Source: CAZKJL01 sp964553135 (GTDB lineage Bacteria > Patescibacteriota > Gracilibacteria > Peribacterales > Peribacteraceae). From it: a stretch of 64,000 nt of DNA. Location of the stretch: assembly GCA_964553135.1 (NCBI GenBank), contig CAZKJL010000001.1:558001-622000 (forward strand). The letters run 5' to 3'. The first letter of the stretch is position 1; each line of letters starts with the position of its first letter. The notes under the pieces were generated by a model that was given only the letters and a program-made list of their open reading frames with translations, did no database searches and was not told where the DNA came from. Below, piece by piece: positions 57,060 to 64,000 of this stretch. The position numbers and the translations under genes were made by a program.

Positions 57060-57662
57060 TCATTGCGTCATGCTCCTTTTCTGCAGGTGGTGGTGGACAA
57101 CCTGACTGACTGCGATTGCCGTGAAGACGATGACGGCATACCCGGAAACAATCTGAAGCGTGCTTGTGCTCGTCGGCAGATAGGACTTCAGCATCGCAAT
57201 GAAAAAGATGGAATACCACGATGTGAAGGATATGGCTCCCATGCAGAATGCAATGGCGCGCATCTTGTGTATTGCATGATGTGTCCGAACGGGGTGACTT
57301 AAAAAGGAAAATTTGATCATGCGCGGAGCAACGAACTTATGCATGAGAATGCCGTTGATCGTGAGGACGACCAGGATGCACGCCTTCGCGAGAAAGGCAG
57401 GTGAATGACTGAAAACCGGTGGATCCGATGCAAAGAGTGCGATGCCGGACGCATACAGGATGAACAGGGCCGTCATGATGGCATTGGAGAGCATGTGCAT
57501 GACCTCCGCTTCCTTTTTGGAGATTTTAAAATCTCTCAGGAAGTTGAAAAACAGCATGTCGGCAATGGTTGCACCTCCCATCCCAAGAGCCACACCGATG
57601 AGGTGAAGGGTGAGAAATATGCGTTTGTGGACTGAGAAAAATTCGATGATTGATTCTTCCAT
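57060..57662 (-). CDS. Five-TM membrane protein
   Basis: The 200-residue protein has about five helices (TLHLIGVALGMGGATIADMLFF; AIMTALFILYASGIALFA; AFLAKACILVVLTINGILMHKFV; FCMGAISFTSWYSIFFIAML; GYAVIVFTAIAVSQVV). Conserved-looking His residues (TLHLIGV, HKFVAP) may bind heme or metal. Similar unnamed membrane proteins (DUF2214-like) are a possible match, not verified. TAGCAT ends 9 nt before the ATG. It is divergent from the rhodanese and 63 bp upstream of the flavodoxin, so the two may be linked. Confidence 0.72.
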   Translation of the reverse strand: MEESIIEFFSVHKRIFLTLHLIGVALGMGGATIADMLFFNFLRDFKISKKEAEVMHMLSNAIMTALFILYASGIALFASDPPVFSHSPAFLAKACILVVLTINGILMHKFVAPRMIKFSFLSHPVRTHHAIHKMRAIAFCMGAISFTSWYSIFFIAMLKSYLPTSTSTLQIVSGYAVIVFTAIAVSQVVHHHLQKRSMTQ

Positions 57663-57773
57663 TTCGTTTCCATGCTAGCGCCGAAATTCGTTCCGCTCCA
57701 GAATACTTTGTCATTTTCACGCCTCTCCTCCTTCGTATCGGCGCAGGTGCGGTCGTTCTGATACTATCCGCTC

Positions 57774-58376
57774 ATGCGTACATCGTTTGTCGTCATGTGT
57801 TTGGGCTTACTCGCGGGATTGGCCGGTGGCGTTCTGGCCGTCGTTTTTCTGCAGCCGTATATGCATGGCAATGACGCTCTCATTCGAGATTTTTATCGTA
57901 CGGAGAATGCGGTCCATGTGAGTCCCCACGGCTTGCGCAAAAAGATGGACGATCGAAAAGCCGACTACATTCTCGTCGATCTTCGCAGCAAGGAGGAATA
58001 CGAGCGTGAGCACATCGCGGGTGCCATCAGTATTCCGGCGTACAGCGACCCCGATACGTCGGCGTACGGCGATGTGGAAAGAATCGTCGGTGCGTTCAAG
58101 GCGTTGCCCCAAGGCAAGCCCATCATCGTTTACTGCTACTCCATGCCGTGCATGACGGGCCGAAAAATCGGTCTCATGCTCACGGAGCACGACATCTACG
58201 TCCAGCATCTCGGTATTGGCTGGAATGAATGGAGACATTTTTGGAATCTGTGGAATCACGAGCATGAATGGGCTTCCGTAAAAGTGAGCGACTACGTCGT
58301 GTCCGGGGCGGAGCCGGGCGAAGCCACAAGCAAGCCGACCATTTCTCCCTGCTCCGAGGGACAGTTTGGATGCTGA
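57774..58376 (+). CDS. Membrane-anchored rhodanese-domain protein
   Basis: The 200-residue protein has an N-terminal anchor (SFVVMCLGLLAGLAGGVLAVVFL) and a rhodanese domain: ADYILVDLRSKEEYEREHIAGAISIPAY, with active-site Cys in IIVYCYSMPCMTGRKIG (the six-residue loop has an added Cys) and a closing YVQHLGIGWNEWRHFW. It acts on sulfane sulfur outside the membrane or at its face. GATACT ends 8 nt before the ATG. The Cys-terminated tail is unusual. Confidence 0.85.
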   Translation: MRTSFVVMCLGLLAGLAGGVLAVVFLQPYMHGNDALIRDFYRTENAVHVSPHGLRKKMDDRKADYILVDLRSKEEYEREHIAGAISIPAYSDPDTSAYGDVERIVGAFKALPQGKPIIVYCYSMPCMTGRKIGLMLTEHDIYVQHLGIGWNEWRHFWNLWNHEHEWASVKVSDYVVSGAEPGEATSKPTISPCSEGQFGC

Positions 58377-58397
58377 AAAGACGTTCATCGATTCACT

Positions 58398-58426
58398 GAA
58401 AAACGCGGCCACCGAGGTGACCGCGC
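58398..58426 (-). terminator. Terminator of the secreted protein gene
   Basis: On the minus strand CGCGGTCACC pairs with GGTGGCCGCG (one G-T pair) and is followed by TTTTT. It may also serve the convergent rhodanese gene. Confidence 0.7.
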
Positions 58427-58444
58427 TTTGAGTGTGTAAGGAGA

Positions 58445-58978
58445 CTAGAACGAAAGGTCCAAGTCGGCCTTGCCGTGCGCATTCACATTGAACGCGTTCT
58501 GGACTTTCTTCTTCAGCTGGCCCAGGTGGCGGCCTCTGTCCTTGTCGTTGTCGCGGTCCGTCTCGGCCTTCACTCTCACGCCTGCGGAGAGGTTACAAGC
58601 CTTGATGGCGTCGTTGAACGTCTTCCAGGCGGCTTTGGTGTCCGTGCGGTACGAAGCGCGGGCGTCGGCCATCGCTTTGACGTACACGTCGACGGCGGCC
58701 TTGAGGGCGATGCGACGGTCGTTGTTATTCGCGATGAGATACGCGGCCTTCAGCGAGGCGCGACGAGTCGTGATCGCGGCGATCACTTTGGCGTTGTAGT
58801 TGGTACGAGCGGTGAGTACGGCGCCCTCGCGGACATCGACTGCGTTACCCATACACGTGAGATCGGCGGAGCTGGCCACCGACGTATCGGTCGTGACTGC
58901 AACGTCTTCCGCAAAGGCGGGTGCTGCGAGCGAAGCGCTCATCATGAGGGCGGCTGCTGCCGCAATAAGTTTGTTCAT
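58445..58978 (-). CDS. Secreted helical protein (177 aa)
   Basis: Signal peptide MNKLIAAAAALMMSASLAAPAFA with an AFA-E cleavage site. The mature part is a single Ala/Lys-rich helical domain (ARTNYNAKVIAAITTRRASLKAAYLIANNNDRRIALKAAVDVYVKAMADARASYRTDTKAAWKTF) with two Cys (TCMG, KACN). The C-terminus is basic and charged. Such proteins are frequent in CPR genomes (from memory), with unknown function. The long untranslated leader and lack of -10 near the ATG differ from the neighbours. Confidence 0.75.
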   Translation of the reverse strand: MNKLIAAAAALMMSASLAAPAFAEDVAVTTDTSVASSADLTCMGNAVDVREGAVLTARTNYNAKVIAAITTRRASLKAAYLIANNNDRRIALKAAVDVYVKAMADARASYRTDTKAAWKTFNDAIKACNLSAGVRVKAETDRDNDKDRGRHLGQLKKKVQNAFNVNAHGKADLDLSF

Positions 58979-59066
58979 GGGAAAGAGGGGTAAAGAAATA
59001 AAACGAGTGATGCACCTACGACGGGCGATCATTCAGATTCTTACACCGATGGAAAGCGATCCCACT

Positions 59067-59417
59067 TCAGAGCAAGTACCACAGCGCGATGGTCATGCAG
59101 ACCAGCCCCGTGTCGCGGACGGCGATTTCGTTCCAGCCGATCTGCGTGAGGATGGCGATGAGGTGCACCGTGGCGAGTAGCGCACCGATCTTCTGCAGAA
59201 TGCGCTTGGGTACCAGTACCATGACGGCAATGACGATTTCGGCGACTCCCGTGACCGCAAGCCACGTGTCCACGCTCATGCCGAAGAGTCCGTCCATCCA
59301 GAGAGGCATCCAGTCCACCCACAACGCGGGGTGCACGAATTTATCGATGCCGAAGTACAGGAACACGAATGCGACGCCGCAGATAAGGGTCCAGCGAGCT
59401 GTGGTGATGGGTGACAT
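59067..59417 (-). CDS. DoxX-like membrane protein
   Basis: The 116-residue protein has four helices: LICGVAFVFLYFGIDKFVHPALWVDWMP, SVDTWLAVTGVAEIVIAVMVLV, IGALLATVHLIAILTQIG and DTGLVCMTIALWYLL. The FxxxGxxKFxxP and GVAEI motifs fit the DoxX/DoxD superfamily. Members associate with redox enzymes. TAGCAT ends 6 nt before the ATG. Divergent from the His-rich lipoprotein. Confidence 0.8.
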   Translation of the reverse strand: MSPITTARWTLICGVAFVFLYFGIDKFVHPALWVDWMPLWMDGLFGMSVDTWLAVTGVAEIVIAVMVLVPKRILQKIGALLATVHLIAILTQIGWNEIAVRDTGLVCMTIALWYLL

Positions 59418-59453
59418 GCGCGTATGCTACCACCGACGTTTCCCACTTTCCCT

Positions 59454-60044
59454 ATGAAGTACGCCCTCCTGTTGTCTGCCACACTCTTGTCGCTTGCCGC
59501 GTGCACGCCCAAAGAACCCGCCAAGAATCCCGATCCCAACCACACACATGCCGATTTCGCCGTCTGGATCGGTGGAGGGCAGATCGATTTCTCGGGTGAG
59601 CAGTACATGTCGGGCAGTTCCGCCGAAGCCGAGCATGCCGACGCGCATGACGAGTATTACCACCTGCACGACGGCAACGGACACGTCGTTCATCGCCACA
59701 AGCCGGGGCTTCCCATCGGTCAGTTCTTCGATTCGCTTCCGGGCATGCGCTACGAAGGCGACCAGTTCAAGTTCCTGGAATGTCTGCAGTGCCAACATGC
59801 GCAGGGCTCGTACACCGTACGTTTGTACGTGAACGGCGAGGAGCAAAAAGTGGGCAGCGCGTACGTGTTCAACGACAATGATCATCTCCTCATCACCGAT
59901 ACGGTCGACCCCGTGCAGCTTCGCAAAGAAATCCGCATGGTCACGGATGATGCGTGCATGTATTCCAAGACGTGTCCCGAGCGCGGTGAGCCGCCCACCG
60001 AAAATTGCATCGCCGATCCCACGGTGCCCTGCGTCGTCCGGTAG
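59454..60044 (+). CDS. His-rich lipoprotein, possible metal binder
   Basis: The 196-residue precursor has a lipobox LLSLAAC (Cys about 17). Metal-ligand-like clusters follow: NHTHADFAVWIGGG, EAEHADAHDEYYHLHDGNGHVVHRHKPG, LECLQCQHAQGSY. The fold is otherwise unknown; a Cys/His-rich tail (CMYSKTCPERGEPP, CIADPTVPC) closes it. The neighbour at 60048 is a copper-type transporter, so it may bind or deliver copper; that is inference. The two genes are convergent (3 bp apart). Confidence 0.75.
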   Translation: MKYALLLSATLLSLAACTPKEPAKNPDPNHTHADFAVWIGGGQIDFSGEQYMSGSSAEAEHADAHDEYYHLHDGNGHVVHRHKPGLPIGQFFDSLPGMRYEGDQFKFLECLQCQHAQGSYTVRLYVNGEEQKVGSAYVFNDNDHLLITDTVDPVQLRKEIRMVTDDACMYSKTCPERGEPPTENCIADPTVPCVVR

Positions 60045-60047
60045 AAC

Positions 60048-61235
60048 CTACGACCTCACCCTCACCCGTGCCCGGAACATTCCCATGGAGCACATGAATT
60101 CGAAGTCCTTCGTCGGCGTCACGGGTCCGATCCAGTTGGGGCCCTGATTGACGGGTTGCAGAACGTTGAACGCCGGTATGGCCATTTGCGACAAGCAGCC
60201 CGAAAGCTGCGACGGGGCGGTGGCGTAGATCCACGTGGGCATGCCGCCCTGCACCGTGAAGGTGGGTTCGTTGTATCCCTCGTTCTGCACGGTCACGGAA
60301 ATGATTTGCTGACCGTTCTTATCGATGGTGACGTTGGGGTCCGCGGCTTCGCTCGCAGAACAGCAGGGGATGAGCGAGTGGATGCTGATGCCGGTGAGCG
60401 CGAAGCCCGTCCGTACGTTCATGACGCCCAGGAAAATCGACATTGTTCCCGCGAAGACCAGAAAGAATTTTCCGACTTTTCCTTCCGTGAACGAACCCAC
60501 GGCGCTGATGCCGAGGAGCGACGGGAGCGTGCCGAGTGCGAACACGAGCATGATGACCGCTCCACCCGTGAATGAGCCCGATCCGAGTGCCAAAAGCTGC
60601 ATCGACTGGGTGAATCCGCACGGCACGAAGTACGTCACGGCGCCCAGGGCCGATGCCGCGAACACGTTGTCCGATTCACCGAGCGCGCGGATCCGCTTCA
60701 TCATTCCTTGCGGCAGCGGCACGCGGCAGTATTTTTTCGGGAGAATGTGCAGGATGTTGAGACCGAGCACGATCATGACCAGCGCGATGAGCATCTGCAG
60801 GACGCCCGTTGCGCGAACGGAGGGCAGGAGCACGTGGCCGAGGAGGCCCGTGAGTCCGCCGAACACGAAGTACCCCGCGACACGGCCCAGGTTGAAGTTC
60901 AGCAGAGGCACGAATTTTTCCCAATGCGATGCCTTCGGGTGCGACTCCACCCATTTGGCAGACACCGAGAGCAGGAGTCCGCCGACGAGCGCCAGACAGC
61001 TGCTGGCCGAGGCCGTAAGTCCGATGACGAAAATGGCGCCCATGCCCGCGGCATGTTCCGTGTTCTGAGCGAAGGAAATGAGATCGAGCGAGCTCGCCAA
61101 TTTGTAGACCGCGGTGATGAGCACGAGCATGCCGCCCGCCTTGAGAAGATTCGACGAATACGATTCGTTCGTGGAACACGATGCACAAGCGTTTTGCGTG
61201 ACGGAGCGGCGGACCTTTGTCTTCTTACTCGGCAT
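60048..61235 (-). CDS. SafE/TauE-like transporter with cupredoxin-like C-terminus
   Basis: The 395-residue protein has an N-terminal Cys pair (CASC, 17-20), then about seven helices of the sulfite exporter/DsbD-like type (FVIGLTASASSCLALVGGLLL; GRVAGYFVFGGLTGLLGHVL; VTYFVPCGFTQSMQLLALGSGSF; LGTLPSLLGISAVGS). The C-terminal 110 residues resemble a cupredoxin (TVQNEGYNEPTFTVQGG; FEFMCSMGMFRARVRV, with Cys and Met ligands). Paired Cys in helices 1 and 4 suit thiol or copper transfer. Likely a copper or heavy-metal transporter. TATACT ends 7 nt before the ATG. Confidence 0.8.
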   Translation of the reverse strand: MPSKKTKVRRSVTQNACASCSTNESYSSNLLKAGGMLVLITAVYKLASSLDLISFAQNTEHAAGMGAIFVIGLTASASSCLALVGGLLLSVSAKWVESHPKASHWEKFVPLLNFNLGRVAGYFVFGGLTGLLGHVLLPSVRATGVLQMLIALVMIVLGLNILHILPKKYCRVPLPQGMMKRIRALGESDNVFAASALGAVTYFVPCGFTQSMQLLALGSGSFTGGAVIMLVFALGTLPSLLGISAVGSFTEGKVGKFFLVFAGTMSIFLGVMNVRTGFALTGISIHSLIPCCSASEAADPNVTIDKNGQQIISVTVQNEGYNEPTFTVQGGMPTWIYATAPSQLSGCLSQMAIPAFNVLQPVNQGPNWIGPVTPTKDFEFMCSMGMFRARVRVRS

Positions 61236-61306
61236 GGATTTCAGTATACCGCTCCGTATCATCGCCACAAACTTTGTCGCTGAGTTCTTTGTGATACTGT
61301 GTGCTC

Positions 61307-62839
61307 ATGAAAAGGAACGTGCCCGTCACGATGGCCACGCAACACCCCGACAACGCCACGACACCGTGGTGGCACGACAAGCCGTTCGTGGCAACGCAGG
61401 ATGAGCTGGAGGAGCTCATGCTCCTCTTCAAGGAACTTCCCATCGACGAATACATGTGGGACTGGGAAGGAAAATACGTCGATGAATCCGTCGGTGAGAA
61501 ATTGTTCTCGCGCGGAGCGGATTTCTTCGCCAAGAAAGTGCTCGGTCGCGACGTGCACCTGACGTACCGCATCCCGGCATTCGACGGAGAAAAAATGCAC
61601 CGTATGGCCCGCGCTCTCATGAACGTTCTGGCGCTTGCCGACTTGGGGAAGGATATCGGGCTCAAAAGTCCGCCCGTCACCGAAATGTTTCTGCCTCTCA
61701 CGACGTCCGCATCGCAGCCCGCCAAGGTTCGTGCCGCGTTTCGCGACATCGCCGGTTACCACCGCGCCGTGTTCCACAAAGGAAAGAAGAAGGACGAAGA
61801 ATTGCTCTCGCTCTTCGATGTCACGCCGCTCGTCGAGGACGTGGGTTCGCTCCTCTCCATCGAAAAGATCATCAAACCGTACTGGACCGGCCTTCTGAAA
61901 GAATGCCCCGAGGCGAAGCAGCGTGGGCAGCGCCTGTTCATGGCCAGGTCCGACCCCGCCATGAACGCAGGTCTCGTCCCCGCCGTTCTCGCCGTCAAAG
62001 TGGCGCTCAGTACCGCCAAGGCCGTGGGCCGCGAGCTCGGCATGCAGGTATACCCCGTCCTCGGCACGGGTTCGCTCCCGTTCCGCGGCAGCGTGAATCC
62101 GTCGTACGTCGATACGTTCCTCACGCAGTACGCGGGCGTGCGTACGTACTCCATTCAGTCGGCGTTCCGCTACGACTATCCCAAGGACGAGGTGCGCAAG
62201 GCGCTCATCAAGATCAAAAAAGAAGTGCCGCTCCGCAGGACCGTGAGCGTGAGCGAGTCCGATACGGTCAAGATCAAGAACGTGTGCACTCTCTTCACGC
62301 AGATTTGGCAGCCGACGGTCGAAGCCATCGCTCCGCTCATCAATGAGGTGGCCGCTTACATTCCGCCGCGTCGCGAACGCATGCAGCACATCGGACTCTT
62401 CGGTTACAGCCGCGGCGTCGGGAAGGTTCGCCTGCCGCGCGCCATCGGTTTTACCGCTGCGCTCTATTCCGTCGGCATTCCGCCCGAACTCATCGCCACG
62501 GGCCGTGGGCTTGTGGCTGCCGGAAAAGCGGGTCTCCTCGATACCGTCGAGGAGTTCTACCCCGCGATGCGCGAAGACCTCAAGCATGCCGGAAAATATT
62601 TGAACCGCGAGAATCTTGCGATGCTCGCCAAGAAGAAGTCGGTGTTCAAAGACATTCAAACGGACATCGATGCCATCGAAAAAATTCTGGAGATCGAGCT
62701 CGTGCCCACGAAGCCGCATCACCTCGTGCATCGCAACATTACGTCCTCCATCTACCAGCGTTTGCAGGGCGGTGCCTCCAAGGAATCCATCCAGCGCGAC
62801 ATCGTGGAGGCTGCCACGATCCGAAGAAGCCTCGGGTGA
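61307..62839 (+). CDS. ppcA: Phosphoenolpyruvate carboxylase, archaeal type
   Basis: The 510-residue enzyme is far shorter than the 880-970-residue bacterial Ppc and matches the archaeal type: TMATQHPDNATTPWW at the N-terminus, FMARSDPAMNAGLVPAVLAVK, VYPVLGTGSLPFRGSVNP, and HIGLFGYSRGVGKVRLPRAIGFTAALYSVGIPPELI. It makes oxaloacetate from PEP and bicarbonate. The start at 61307 is 8 nt after GATACT; an upstream GTG is unlikely. The enzyme feeds anabolic four-carbon pools in an otherwise reduced metabolism. Confidence 0.92.
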   Translation: MKRNVPVTMATQHPDNATTPWWHDKPFVATQDELEELMLLFKELPIDEYMWDWEGKYVDESVGEKLFSRGADFFAKKVLGRDVHLTYRIPAFDGEKMHRMARALMNVLALADLGKDIGLKSPPVTEMFLPLTTSASQPAKVRAAFRDIAGYHRAVFHKGKKKDEELLSLFDVTPLVEDVGSLLSIEKIIKPYWTGLLKECPEAKQRGQRLFMARSDPAMNAGLVPAVLAVKVALSTAKAVGRELGMQVYPVLGTGSLPFRGSVNPSYVDTFLTQYAGVRTYSIQSAFRYDYPKDEVRKALIKIKKEVPLRRTVSVSESDTVKIKNVCTLFTQIWQPTVEAIAPLINEVAAYIPPRRERMQHIGLFGYSRGVGKVRLPRAIGFTAALYSVGIPPELIATGRGLVAAGKAGLLDTVEEFYPAMREDLKHAGKYLNRENLAMLAKKKSVFKDIQTDIDAIEKILEIELVPTKPHHLVHRNITSSIYQRLQGGASKESIQRDIVEAATIRRSLG

Positions 62840-62858
62840 CCTGTGGTATCATTCGGGT

Positions 62859-63416
62859 ATGACGAAAGCTTCCGATCCAACGAAATCGTCGGGCTCTTCC
62901 GCGGGAGACCACGACGATCTGGCCGCAAAGGTGAAGGCCGCGCAGGCCGCTGACTCCGACACCGCGGCACTGCTCAAGAAAATCGATGAGCTCTCACAGC
63001 AGCTCAAGCAGGCCACCGAAACGGCCGCTCGTGCGCAGGCCGATTTGCAGAACGCCAAGATCCGCATGGAACGCGAGGCGGGGGATCTGCGTAAGTTCGC
63101 CTCCGAAGCGGTGCTCCTCAAGCTCCTTCCGACCATCGACAACTTGCAGCGGGCTCTCAAGTCACTGCCCAAAGATCTCGCTGAGCATCCGTGGGTGAAG
63201 GGCATCGTGGCGCTGGAGCAGAGCTTCATCAAGCAGGCCGCCGATATGGGCTTGAAGAGTTTTGAGTCCGTCGGTCAGCCGCTGGATGCAGAACGCCACG
63301 AGGTGTTGATGCAGGGACCGGGCAAGGCCGGCACGGTCACGGACGTCATCGAAGACGGGTACGAACTGCACGGCAAAGTCGTTCGCCCAGCGAAAGTGAA
63401 AGTCGGGGGCGGTTAG
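62859..63416 (+). CDS. grpE: Nucleotide exchange factor GrpE
   Basis: The 185-residue protein has a disordered N-terminus, the long dimerising coiled coil (about 30-95, LLKKIDELSQQLKQATETAARAQADLQNAKIRMEREAGDLRKFASEAVLLKLLPTIDNLQRAL), and the C-terminal beta domain VGQPLDAERHEVLMQGPGKAGTVTDVIEDGYELHGKVVRPAKVKV. It exchanges ADP for ATP on DnaK. TATCAT ends 6 nt before the ATG. dnaK and dnaJ are not adjacent here. Its stop overlaps the last gene's stop by 4 bp. Confidence 0.92.
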   Translation: MTKASDPTKSSGSSAGDHDDLAAKVKAAQAADSDTAALLKKIDELSQQLKQATETAARAQADLQNAKIRMEREAGDLRKFASEAVLLKLLPTIDNLQRALKSLPKDLAEHPWVKGIVALEQSFIKQAADMGLKSFESVGQPLDAERHEVLMQGPGKAGTVTDVIEDGYELHGKVVRPAKVKVGGG

Positions 63417-63985
63417 CCCGCGATCAGCTTGGATCCGGCGATGAAGACCAGAATCCCGAGCATGTTCATGAAGAAGCTCAAGACCGCGAACGCACGTTCG
63501 TTGATGTTCGTCATGGAACTCACCAAGATCACGCCGAATTCATCGGGCAGAGGAGAAGCGATGACGAGACCGGCGAAGCACCATACGAGATATTCGCGCA
63601 CTTTCTCGGGCACGCTCTCGTGATGCAATTTGCGGTGTGCCCACGTCACGATGCGCGTGGTGCGGAGCTTGTGGATTTCTTCGTGGAAGAATTCGAAGCG
63701 CATCACGTGAAAAATCAGGAGGTCGGCGAGGAGTGCTCCGAATGCACCCACGGCTGCGCCGAGCCACGGATTCAGGGAGTGGCCGATTTCCAAAAAGATG
63801 CCGATGCCGAACGGCGCCGTGAATCCGAACGTGAAGAGGAGTCCTCCGATGAACGCCGCCATATACTCGCTCGCTCCTTGCGTTCCGTGGAGCCAGTGCA
63901 GTCCGCCCATCATGTAGAGGCCGTACGCCAAACACGTCGTGAACAGGAGGAGCAGCAGCCGAGGGTATTCTTTCATGATACGCAT
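63413..63985 (-). CDS. Small integral membrane protein
   Basis: The 190-residue protein has five or so helices (LLLLLFTTCLAYGLYMMGGL; AAFIGGLLFTFGFTAPFGIGIFL; GAAVGAFGALLADLLIFHVM; LVWCFAGLVIASPLPDEFGVILV; AFAVLSFFMNMLGILVFIAGSKL). It has a charged loop (EEIHKLRTTRIVTWAHRKLHHES). The layout recalls DedA/VTT-like small membrane proteins, but the family is not certain. TATAAT ends 6 nt before the ATG at 63985; an internal ATG at 63976 is possible. Confidence 0.75.
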   Translation of the reverse strand: MRIMKEYPRLLLLLFTTCLAYGLYMMGGLHWLHGTQGASEYMAAFIGGLLFTFGFTAPFGIGIFLEIGHSLNPWLGAAVGAFGALLADLLIFHVMRFEFFHEEIHKLRTTRIVTWAHRKLHHESVPEKVREYLVWCFAGLVIASPLPDEFGVILVSSMTNINERAFAVLSFFMNMLGILVFIAGSKLIAG

Positions 63986-63991
63986 CAGACT

Positions 63992-63997
63992 ATTATA
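63992..63997 (-). promoter_or_regulatory. -10 element of the last gene
   Basis: Minus-strand TATAAT, then AGTCTG and the ATG at 63985. The -35 lies beyond the window. Confidence 0.6.
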
Positions 63998-64000
63998 ACA

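Noticed and set aside
61259..62731. 490-codon minus-strand frame opposite ppcA
   Set aside because: Low-complexity His/Asp/Arg composition; ppcA is clearly the gene.
1..64000. Recoded UGA (glycine code of SR1/Gracilibacteria)
   Set aside because: UGA acts as a normal stop in several genes (for example 12972-12974, 35658 minus) and coding frames are free of internal UGA.
1..64000. CRISPR array or cas genes
   Set aside because: No regularly spaced identical repeats and no Cas signature; the 9-bp repeats are short tandems, not spacer arrays.

Overview
The window reads as chromosome from a member of the Candidate Phyla Radiation (Patescibacteria), most like the Peregrinibacteria group. This is an inference from gene content: a one-polypeptide ADP-forming acetyl-CoA synthetase, an archaeal-type phosphoenolpyruvate carboxylase, SLH-domain surface proteins, VirB2/VirB4-like genes without a full conjugation operon, a murein ligase with a membrane N-terminus, and standard stop codons (UGA is a real stop). 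Most coding capacity is ordinary: ruvB, tatD-like, mgtE, metG, fmt, rbfA, a DHH phosphoesterase, argS, murF, a FemAB transferase, grpE, and three tRNAs (Lys, Arg, Gly) outside the insertion plus tRNA-Met at its edge.

Layout. 0-9 kb: ADP-forming acetyl-CoA synthetase, ruvB, GT4 glycosyltransferase, tRNA-Lys, GIY-YIG protein, TatD nuclease, tRNA-Arg, and an SLH-cupredoxin surface protein. 9-14.9 kb: MFS exporter behind a palindromic operator, an Mrr-like nuclease flanked by hairpin direct repeats, tRNA-Gly, small proteins and mgtE. 14.9-25 kb: three pilin-like membrane proteins, metG, a PUR-domain protein, a Ca-repeat/SLH protein, fmt, rbfA, a DHH phosphoesterase, a VirB4 ATPase and a lipoprotein. 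25.1-25.4 kb: an AT-rich gene-free stretch with DnaA-box-like sites, a candidate replication origin. 25.4-35.4 kb: argS, an SH3/deacetylase-like lipoprotein, a candidate structured RNA, and an envelope gene cluster (alpha/beta hydrolase, murF, DegT aminotransferase, FemAB).

35.66-56.46 kb is a roughly 20.8-kb integrative element in the 3' end of tRNA-Met. It is bounded by a 14-bp exact repeat of the tRNA 3' end and is visibly poorer in G+C than its surroundings. It carries a large serine recombinase at the left end, a tyrosine recombinase at the right end, two paralogous excisionase-type HTH proteins, and a CHC2/TOPRIM primase with a SpoVG-like protein. Its cargo is unusual: a DnaJ/beta-propeller protein, RmuC, a membrane TPR protein, and a tight three-gene operon encoding a polytopic membrane protein, a membrane-anchored Sel1-trypsin-EGF-like protease, and a COG1112-type helicase fused to a PLD nuclease and zinc ribbons. 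The helicase-PLD architecture matches type II Mokosh anti-phage proteins. The protease and membrane partner are, as far as I know, not part of described Mokosh, so this operon is the best candidate for an undescribed defence system.

56.5-64 kb returns to host chromosome: flavodoxin, membrane proteins, a rhodanese, a DoxX-like protein, a His-rich lipoprotein next to a SafE-like metal transporter with a cupredoxin-like tail, phosphoenolpyruvate carboxylase, grpE and a small membrane protein.

A genome-wide habit is visible throughout. About 25 start codons sit only 6-9 nt after a -10-like hexamer, with no Shine-Dalgarno sequence, so transcripts appear to be mainly leaderless. I used this spacing to choose several starts.
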